This document shows positions 14,511 through 19,726 of a stretch of 19,726 nt of DNA, piece after piece. The stretch's first letter is position 1; each line of letters opens with the position of its first letter. The translations under genes and the position numbers were made by a program. A model generated the notes under the pieces. The model was given only the letters and a program-made list of their open reading frames with translations, was not told where the DNA came from and ran no database searches. Source of the stretch: Pseudorhodobacter antarcticus (GTDB lineage Bacteria; Pseudomonadota; Alphaproteobacteria; Rhodobacterales; Rhodobacteraceae); contig CAMAWZ010000008.1 of NCBI GenBank assembly GCA_945861995.1, forward strand, positions 1-19,726. The letters are read 5' to 3'.

Positions 14511-15107
14511 CTAGCCCAGCCGCCTTGGCAGCTTTGCCTCTACCGCCGCGACAGCGCGCGCCGTTGCGGTCTCAATCGTCAGCGCAGACGTGTCCAACGT
14601 GATCGCATCATCGGCCGCGCGCAGCGGAGCATCGCTGCGGCCCATATCGCGCGCATCGCGGGCGATGACCTCGGCCAAAATCTGGCTCGCATCGCCGCCC
14701 AGTTCCATCCAGCGCCGATGCGCGCGCACGTCTGCGCTGGCGGTGACATACAGCTTTACCTCCGCCTGCGGGCAAATCACTGTTCCAATGTCGCGGCCGT
14801 CTAGTACAGCGCCGCCCATCCGCCGCGCAAAGCCGCGCTGATAGTCCACCAGCGCCGCACGCACTTGTGCAATCGCGGCCACGCGGCTGGCCGCCTCGCC
14901 CGCCGCCATGCTGCGCAAATCGCCTCGCGCCAGATCATCTGCATTCAGCGATTGCGCCGCCAAAACGGGATCGCCGCCCTTGGCCCCGACTGCACGATAC
15001 AAAAGCCCCGTATCCAAATGCGCAAAGCCAAACCGCGCCGCCAAGGCCCGCCCGATGGTGCCCTTGCCCGCCGCCGCAGGCCCGTCGATGGCCACGGTAA
15101 ACTGCAT
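14511..15107 (-). CDS. cmk: Cytidylate kinase
   Basis: Cmk phosphorylates CMP and dCMP with ATP in pyrimidine nucleotide metabolism. The 198-residue protein begins FTVAIDGPAAAGKGTIGRAL, with the P-loop GPAAAGKG, then HLDTGLLYRAVG. Later come AVLDGRDIGTVICPQAEVKL, the family signature with the GRDIG motif, and a C-terminal DAITLDTS. It is somewhat shorter than E. coli Cmk (about 227), as is common in Rhodobacterales. The ATG follows directly on the TGA of the acidic protein gene with no gap, suggesting translational coupling. The position after aroA is the conserved one in Proteobacteria. Confidence 0.95.
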   Translation of the reverse strand: MQFTVAIDGPAAAGKGTIGRALAARFGFAHLDTGLLYRAVGAKGGDPVLAAQSLNADDLARGDLRSMAAGEAASRVAAIAQVRAALVDYQRGFARRMGGAVLDGRDIGTVICPQAEVKLYVTASADVRAHRRWMELGGDASQILAEVIARDARDMGRSDAPLRAADDAITLDTSALTIETATARAVAAVEAKLPRRLG

Positions 15108-15767
15108 TCAGCTGTCCAATTTGCGCGGCGCTTCGGGCGGGTAGGCATAGGCGTTTGACCAGATCATGCCGCCTTCATCCTGCACTTCACCCACGGGGTC
15201 TTCTTCGTCGAACTCAAACTCATAGGCGTCAAAAGGAAAGGCGTTTGTGTCGACCATGCCTTCAACGCCCTGAACGATCAGCTCATGCGCCGCGCAATCC
15301 GACAGCAGCATCGCCAGCGCTTCGGCGCAGGTGGGCGCTGCAATCACCGCAAGTTGGTAATGGCCCGCATATTCGCCCTCGTCCTCCTCGGCCCATTCAG
15401 GATCGAACAGATCAAGGCAGGCGGCAAATACACCCGTCGGAGGGCCGTCGGCAGGGTCTGGTTCATAGGCATGAGGCTCGGATACGCAAATCTCACCCGC
15501 TTCTTCGGCGGTTTGCACCATTGCGTCGATATCCACCTCAAAGGGCAGCATGTCATCATCGAAATGTTCGGCCAAGCCCGCGTGCAAAACCCGCATCAAC
15601 GCCAGTCCATGCCCCGCAATCGAAGCGTTCAGCGTATCCAACGCCTCGGCCAACTCGTCCGCCGACAGCACAAAAATCCGCGTCTCGCCGCCATAAACCA
15701 TATCCTCATCCGATTGATTTGGCCCATCGGGATCGAAGACTTCGACAGCGGCGAAAAATACAGGCAT
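15108..15767 (-). CDS. Acidic protein of unknown function with an internal duplication
   Basis: I recognise no named family. The 219 residues are very acidic and consist of two related halves. Half one (about 3-103) starts VFFAAVEVFDP and half two (about 113-211) starts VFAACLDLFDP. Each continues with a tyrosine-glycine step (YGGETRIFVL, YAGHYQLAVI), a helix (LAEALDTL, CAEALAML) and PFEVD or PFDAYEFEFD. They end in SEPHAYEP and SNAYAYPP. This looks like two copies of a small alpha-beta domain. There is no signal peptide or membrane segment. I chose ATG 15767 because GGAAAG lies six bases upstream; ATGs at 15788 and 15791 overlap the aroA end. It sits between aroA and cmk with tight spacing, so it is co-expressed with housekeeping genes. 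Confidence 0.75.
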   Translation of the reverse strand: MPVFFAAVEVFDPDGPNQSDEDMVYGGETRIFVLSADELAEALDTLNASIAGHGLALMRVLHAGLAEHFDDDMLPFEVDIDAMVQTAEEAGEICVSEPHAYEPDPADGPPTGVFAACLDLFDPEWAEEDEGEYAGHYQLAVIAAPTCAEALAMLLSDCAAHELIVQGVEGMVDTNAFPFDAYEFEFDEEDPVGEVQDEGGMIWSNAYAYPPEAPRKLDS

Positions 15768-15780
15768 GGGGGGCTTTCCG

Positions 15781-17130
15781 TTAGACATCATCGCGCAGGC
15801 TTGCACCCAGCGTGGCCATCAGTGGGGTGAAAATCGGGAAAGATGTGGCAATGGGGCTGGCATCATCTACCGAAACGGGGGCCTTGGCAGCCATACCGCA
15901 AATCAGGAACGACATGGCAATGCGGTGATCTAAATGCACCGCCGCCCGCGCGCCGCCCGGCACCCCGCCCGCGCCCATGCCATGCACAATCAACGTGTCC
16001 TCGTCTTCCTCGATGCGCACGCCGCAGGCCTCTAGCCCGCGCGCCATCGCATCAATGCGGTCAGATTCCTTGACCCGCAATTCCTTAACCCCGCGCATCA
16101 CCGTCTTGCCCGCGCTGAAGGCCGCAACGATGGAAAGGATTGGGTATTCATCAATCATCGATGGCGCGCGTTCGGGCGGCACTTCGATGCCCGTCATATT
16201 GCCCGAAAAACGCACACGCAAATCGGCAACAGGCTCGCCCCCTTCGCTGCGCGGGTTCATAAATTCAATATCCGCGCCCATTTCGACCAACGTGATGTAA
16301 AGCCCGTTGCGGGTTAGGTTTTGGCTGACACCTGGCACGGTGATGTCCGATCCTTCGACAATCAGCGCCGCGCAGGTGGGAAAGGCGGCGCTAGATGGAT
16401 CGCGCGGCACGGCCACCGTTTGGGGTTTCAATTCGGGCTGGCCGATCAGGGTAATCACATGGCCCTCGCCCGTTTTGGCAACATCCAGCTGCGCGCCAAA
16501 GCCCAAAAGCATCCGCTCGGAATGATCGCGCGTCGGTTCGCGTTCAATCACCACTGTCTCGCCGCGCGCCGCCAGCCCCGCCAGCAGCACCGCCGATTTG
16601 ACCTGCGCGCTGGCCACGGGCAGCGCGTAGCGCACGCCAGTGGCAGTCCTGGCCCCCACCACTGTCATCGGCAATCGCCCGCCGCTGCGCCCATAGGCTG
16701 CCGTACCAAACAGCGACAAAGGATCCGTCACCCGCCCCATCGGCCGCTTGCGCAAGCTGGCATCCCCCGTGAACGTGGCGGTGATTGGAGTGGTCGCCAT
16801 CGCCCCCATAATCAGCCGCACGCCCGTGCCCGAATTGCCGCAATCGATGATATCGGCAGGCTCCCTAAACCCGCCAACGCCAACCCCGCGTACCGACCAT
16901 GCCCCTTGCGCGTGCTGGGTCACTTCGGCCCCAAATGCGCGCATCGCACTGGCCGTATCCAGCACATCTTGGCCTTCCAGCAGCCCGGTGATCTTGGGTT
17001 CCCCCCCCGCCATCGCGCCAAAAATCAGCGCGCGGTGCGATATAGATTTATCCCCCGGAACAAGGGCCTCGCCCTGTAGCGGCCCCGATTTATGGGCGAT
17101 CATTGGGTGGGCTTTGCCATGTGCAGACAT
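15781..17130 (-). CDS. aroA: 3-phosphoshikimate 1-carboxyvinyltransferase (EPSP synthase)
   Basis: AroA joins shikimate-3-phosphate and phosphoenolpyruvate in the shikimate pathway. The 449-residue protein shows PGDKSISHRALIFGAMAGGE near the start, then DCGNSGTGVRLIMG, KRPMGRVTDPL, IDEYPILSIVAAF, RVKESDRIDAMA and LDHRIAMSFLICG. The KRPMGRV segment and overall layout resemble the class II (CP4-like) enzymes of Alphaproteobacteria. At the position where CP4 has alanine in GNAATG this protein has GNSGTG, a glycine. I chose ATG 17130 because GAGGAT lies six bases upstream; in-frame starts up to 17166 have no support. The next gene starts just past or within its end. It leads the operon with the acidic protein and cmk. 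Confidence 0.96.
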   Translation of the reverse strand: MSAHGKAHPMIAHKSGPLQGEALVPGDKSISHRALIFGAMAGGEPKITGLLEGQDVLDTASAMRAFGAEVTQHAQGAWSVRGVGVGGFREPADIIDCGNSGTGVRLIMGAMATTPITATFTGDASLRKRPMGRVTDPLSLFGTAAYGRSGGRLPMTVVGARTATGVRYALPVASAQVKSAVLLAGLAARGETVVIEREPTRDHSERMLLGFGAQLDVAKTGEGHVITLIGQPELKPQTVAVPRDPSSAAFPTCAALIVEGSDITVPGVSQNLTRNGLYITLVEMGADIEFMNPRSEGGEPVADLRVRFSGNMTGIEVPPERAPSMIDEYPILSIVAAFSAGKTVMRGVKELRVKESDRIDAMARGLEACGVRIEEDEDTLIVHGMGAGGVPGGARAAVHLDHRIAMSFLICGMAAKAPVSVDDASPIATSFPIFTPLMATLGASLRDDV

Positions 17131-17196
17131 TAAAATCCTCATTCGCTTTGCGCCCTGATAGCGCATGGCGCGGGCAGGGTCTAGCGCGGCCCTGTG

Positions 17197-17219
17197 CTTT
17201 CATTTCGGCCCAAATACCT
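17197..17219. repeat. Dispersed 23-nt intergenic motif, copy B
   Basis: The motif begins CTTTCATTTCGGCCCAAATA and ends CCT, differing from copy A (8219-8241) at two positions only. It lies 10 bases past the trmB stop on the minus strand and about 67 bases before the aroA start. Relative to the upstream minus-strand gene it has the same place and orientation as copy A has to trpF. Confidence 0.7.
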
Positions 17220-17229
17220 AAACTCCAGC

Positions 17230-17934
17230 CTATGGCTTGCGCGCAAAGGTCAAATAATGGGGCGCGCGCCCCTCGCGTAGGGCTTTTTGCTCATAGCGGG
17301 TGGACAGCCAATCGCTCCATGCCACTGCGCCTTGCGCACGCAGTTCAAACCCCGCAAGCGGCACTTCTTCCAGTGTCTGGCGCACGTAATCGGGAATATC
17401 GGTGGCCACGCGCAATTCCGCCCCCGCAGCCATCACACGGGCAAGGGCGTTCAAATATTCAGGGGTTACAAAACGGCGGCGGTGATGGCGCGCCTTGGGC
17501 CACGGGTCGGGATAATTCAGGAAACATTTCTGAATGATCCCTGCTGGCAGCACCTCGAACAAATCGCGCACATCGCCAGGGTGAATGCATAGGTTTTGCA
17601 AACCTTGCTGGCGCACCTTGCCCAATAGCATCGCGATGCCATTTACAAATGGCTCGCAGCCGATGATGCCCACTTCGGGATAGGCCGCTGCCATATGCAC
17701 CAAATGCTCGCCCCCGCCAAAACCAACTTCCAGCCACAAGGGCCGCCCGCCAAAGCGCGAAAGGTCAACCAGTCCCCGCGCGGGGTTATCACCCCGCGTC
17801 ACGCCGGCCAGCGTCAGCGCGTCCAAATCCTGCGACAGATAATCCTTTTGGCTCGCGCGCAAGGTTTTGCCGCGAATGCGCCCATAGAAATTGCGCCGCT
17901 CGGGTGTGGGGAAGGTGCTGTCTATCATGGGCAT
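17230..17934 (-). CDS. trmB: tRNA (guanine-N7-)-methyltransferase
   Basis: TrmB methylates N7 of G46 in the tRNA variable loop using S-adenosylmethionine. Visible signatures are PLWLEVGFGGGEHLVHMA (cofactor loop), GCEPFVNGIAMLL, HPGDVRDLFEVLP and the diagnostic FLNYPDPWPKARHHRRRF. The protein is 234 residues from ATG 17934, or 232 from ATG 17928; AGG upstream of both leaves this open. The length fits the family. It is next to metK in many Rhodobacterales, which makes the methyl donor. Here a serine hydrolase gene on the other strand separates them, so trmB must be transcribed from a promoter in the 135-base divergent gap, which I cannot pinpoint. Confidence 0.95.
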   Translation of the reverse strand: MPMIDSTFPTPERRNFYGRIRGKTLRASQKDYLSQDLDALTLAGVTRGDNPARGLVDLSRFGGRPLWLEVGFGGGEHLVHMAAAYPEVGIIGCEPFVNGIAMLLGKVRQQGLQNLCIHPGDVRDLFEVLPAGIIQKCFLNYPDPWPKARHHRRRFVTPEYLNALARVMAAGAELRVATDIPDYVRQTLEEVPLAGFELRAQGAVAWSDWLSTRYEQKALREGRAPHYLTFARKP

Positions 17935-18069
17935 GCGCCTACTGCGCGGCGGCAAAACGGTCAAGCGGCAGCGATGAAGAAACGTTCCCCCTTGCGTTCA
18001 ATGGCCCTGAAAATTAGCAATGGTACGCACAGCCTGCGCGGGCGGCAGTTCACACGAAAGGTAAAGAGC

Positions 18070-19200
18070 ATGCGAATATTCCCGTCCCGCTGGTTGATCA
18101 TGTTTGCACTGGCTGCAATTTATCCCGCAGCCCTTAGCGCGCAGCCGCAGATTGCCAGCATCCATGATTTGGCCCAGTCATTCATAGGCGACACCACGCC
18201 CAGCCTTGGCGTTTTGGTCACCAATGGCGGTGACGTGCTGCATATCGCAGGCTATGGCCCAGCCGATATCGAAAGCGAAACGCCCCTCACGCCGCAGTCA
18301 ATTTTCGATCTGGCGTCAGTGTCAAAACAAATGACTGCCCTTGCCGCGCGGATGCAGATTGAGGCGGGGCTTTACACCGAAGAAACCCCCATCACCGACA
18401 TTCTGCCAGCTTTGGGCGCAATAGACAGCCCGCGCCCCTTGGTCGTGGCAGACCTGTTGTTTCATATGTCAGGCCTGCCCGATTATCTAGAATGGGAAGA
18501 TTATGGCAACAAGACGACAAATGCCGAAGTGCTGGATTGGCTGACAGCGCAAGAGCTTGACCATGCCCCTGGCACACAGTTTGAGTATTCGAATACAGGC
18601 TATCTTGTTCTGGGCGCGGTCGTGGCGGCAGCCGAGGATGCGCAAGATTTGGCGCAGGTGCTTCAAGCGCGCGTGTGGGGCCCCTTGGGAATGTCTGACA
18701 CCGCCCTGCCAGACCCCGCCCGCCGCGTGACGGGTTATGATGGCACGGGCGGCGATTTTGAGGTGGCGATGGATCCCAGCGTCGCGCAGGGCGATGGCAA
18801 TGTGTTTTCTACCCTAACCGATTTGGCGAAATACGAGGCCGCGCTGGCAGGGGACGCTTTGCTAGAGGATACCGAAGCGCTGTTCATGCAGGGCCGTTTC
18901 GATGACGGCAAATTTGTGCAGGATGAGGATGACATCAGCTATGGCTATGGCTGGCAAGTGTACGAGGCAGACGGCGAAAGCTATGCCGCCCATTCGGGCA
19001 GTTGGACGGGCACATCGACCTACTATTTGCGCAACCTGACCACGGGCGTGTCGGTTGTTCTGCTGGCCAATGGCGAGGCGGCAGATTTGTGGGAACTGGC
19101 AGATGAGATTGAGGCGGCGGTGGAATCGGTCAGGAAAAAGGCGGGGGTTTCCCCCGCCTTGTCATTCGCACTGAAGGCCGATCTTAAACCGCCTTCTTAA
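18070..19200 (+). CDS. Secreted serine hydrolase of the class C beta-lactamase/penicillin-binding protein family
   Basis: The 376-residue protein begins with a likely signal peptide (about 1-24, cut after PAALSA), so it should act in the periplasm. The catalytic motif is SVSK at 83-86 in FDLASVSKQMTALA. The second motif is YSN at 173-175 in FEYSNTGYLVLG, and the third is HSG at 308-310 in place of KTG. This is the pattern of the beta-lactamase-related esterases, D-aminopeptidases and carboxypeptidases. True antibiotic hydrolysis is not implied. I chose ATG 18070, with AAGG and AAGAG upstream; the longer frame reaching 17695 crosses trmB. The last 20 or so residues are encoded by the metK terminator region and overlap the metK end by 17 bases, so they are probably not part of the conserved fold. 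Confidence 0.85.
   Translation: MRIFPSRWLIMFALAAIYPAALSAQPQIASIHDLAQSFIGDTTPSLGVLVTNGGDVLHIAGYGPADIESETPLTPQSIFDLASVSKQMTALAARMQIEAGLYTEETPITDILPALGAIDSPRPLVVADLLFHMSGLPDYLEWEDYGNKTTNAEVLDWLTAQELDHAPGTQFEYSNTGYLVLGAVVAAAEDAQDLAQVLQARVWGPLGMSDTALPDPARRVTGYDGTGGDFEVAMDPSVAQGDGNVFSTLTDLAKYEAALAGDALLEDTEALFMQGRFDDGKFVQDEDDISYGYGWQVYEADGESYAAHSGSWTGTSTYYLRNLTTGVSVVLLANGEAADLWELADEIEAAVESVRKKAGVSPALSFALKADLKPPS
19135..19160 (-). terminator. Intrinsic terminator of metK, inside the hydrolase coding sequence
   Basis: AAGGCGGGGG (19138-19147) pairs perfectly with CCCCCGCCTT (19151-19160) around a three-base loop. On the minus strand the stem runs into TTTTT (19139-19135), giving a strong terminator 23 bases past the metK stop codon. 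On the plus strand CTTGTCATTC follows, so it should stop metK transcription but not the hydrolase message. It lies within codons 357-364 of the hydrolase. Confidence 0.9.
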
Positions 19201-19726
19201 GCGCCTCGATCAAATCCGTCCGCTCCCAGCTAAAGCCGCCGTCGGCCTCTGGCGGGCGGCCAAAGTGGCCGTAGGCGCTGGTGCGGGCATAGATCGGCTT
19301 GGTCAGGCCCAGCTGCGTACGAATGCCGCGCGGGGTTAGGTCCATCGCGGTGGACACGGCGCGTTCAATGGCCGCGTCTTCTACTTGGCCCGTGCCATGC
19401 GTGTCGACGTAAATAGACAAGGGCTTTGCCACGCCAATGGCATAGGAAATCTGGATCGTGCAGCGATCTGCAAGGCCCGCCGCGACCACGTTCTTAGCCA
19501 AATAGCGCGCAGCATAGGCCGCACTGCGGTCAACCTTGGTTGGATCCTTGCCCGAAAATGCGCCGCCGCCATGCGGGGCCGCGCCGCCGTAGGTATCGAC
19601 AATAATCTTACGGCCCGTCAGTCCCGCATCACCATCTGGCCCGCCGATCACAAAAGTGCCCGTTGGGTTCACATGCCATTCGGTTTTCTTGGTGATCCAG
19701 CCTTCGGGCAAAATCTCGCGAATATA
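19184..19726 (-). CDS. metK: S-adenosylmethionine synthetase, C-terminal part (5' end outside window)
   Basis: MetK makes S-adenosylmethionine from methionine and ATP in the cytoplasm. The visible 180 residues are the C-terminal part of a protein of about 390. They include HVNPTGTFVIGGPDGDAGLT, KIIVDTYGG and the diagnostic GGGAFSGKDPTKVDRSAAYA, the glycine-rich phosphate-binding signature. ISYAIGVAKPLSIYVDTHGT follows. The frame remains open to the right edge, so the start lies beyond it. A TTG at 19711 is internal, not a start. The gene ends 17 bases inside the opposing serine hydrolase gene and is followed by a strong terminator. Confidence 0.97.
   Translation of the reverse strand, partial: YIREILPEGWITKKTEWHVNPTGTFVIGGPDGDAGLTGRKIIVDTYGGAAPHGGGAFSGKDPTKVDRSAAYAARYLAKNVVAAGLADRCTIQISYAIGVAKPLSIYVDTHGTGQVEDAAIERAVSTAMDLTPRGIRTQLGLTKPIYARTSAYGHFGRPPEADGGFSWERTDLIEALKKAV

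Noticed and set aside
18070..19200. Serine hydrolase as an antibiotic resistance beta-lactamase
   Set aside because: The SxxK and YxN motifs are shared with many esterases and peptidases, the third motif is HSG rather than KTG, and no AmpR-type regulator is next to it.

Overview
The window looks like a chromosomal segment from an alphaproteobacterium of the order Rhodobacterales (Rhodobacter/Roseobacter relatives). The evidence is an ethylmalonyl-CoA pathway pair (ecm and ccr) whose protein sequences closely resemble Rhodobacter homologues as I remember them. It is supported by the gene order aroA-cmk-rpsA-ihfB-lapA-trpF and by a trmB/metK neighbourhood. Composition is GC-rich and even, with no island-like shift by eye. 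I see no tRNA, rRNA, transposase, integrase or CRISPR array, and no gene-free stretch over 300 bases; the longest gap is the 188 bases between rpsA and ihfB.

Layout, left to right. Positions 2-1216 (+) hold the C-terminal end of a GH3 beta-glucosidase and a GT-A-like glycosyltransferase, separated by a leader with a 12-bp inverted repeat and a 17-bp tandem repeat. Positions 1217-6043 hold ethylmalonyl-CoA mutase (-), a membrane-anchored PlsC-type acyltransferase (+) and crotonyl-CoA carboxylase/reductase (+), followed by a clear intrinsic terminator. Positions 6207-8218 (+) hold a 56-residue unknown protein, a stand-alone RecD-like SF1 helicase and a stand-alone Lrp/AsnC effector (RAM) domain.

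Positions 8261-17130 (-) are a long same-strand block. In transcription order it runs aroA, an acidic duplicated-domain protein, cmk, two tandem capsule/Kdo-transferase-like glycosyltransferases, a DODA-type extradiol dioxygenase, rpsA, ihfB, lapA and trpF. The acidic protein and the three genes between cmk and rpsA are accessory additions to an otherwise widely conserved order. Positions 17230-17934 (-) hold trmB. Positions 18070-19200 (+) hold a secreted class C beta-lactamase-like serine hydrolase. Positions 19184-19726 (-) hold the 3' part of metK, whose intrinsic terminator lies inside the last codons of the hydrolase gene.

How the genes work together: Ccr makes ethylmalonyl-CoA from crotonyl-CoA and Ecm rearranges it to methylsuccinyl-CoA, the central steps of acetyl-CoA assimilation without a glyoxylate shunt. 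AroA and TrpF belong to aromatic amino acid synthesis. Cmk, S1 and IHF are housekeeping functions. I found no strong evidence for a wholly new multi-gene system. The points most worth checking are the duplicated acidic protein inside the aroA-cmk operon, the glycosyltransferase pair inserted at cmk-rpsA, the repeat-built leader at 398-470, the dispersed 23-nt motif, and the metK terminator embedded in a convergent coding sequence.
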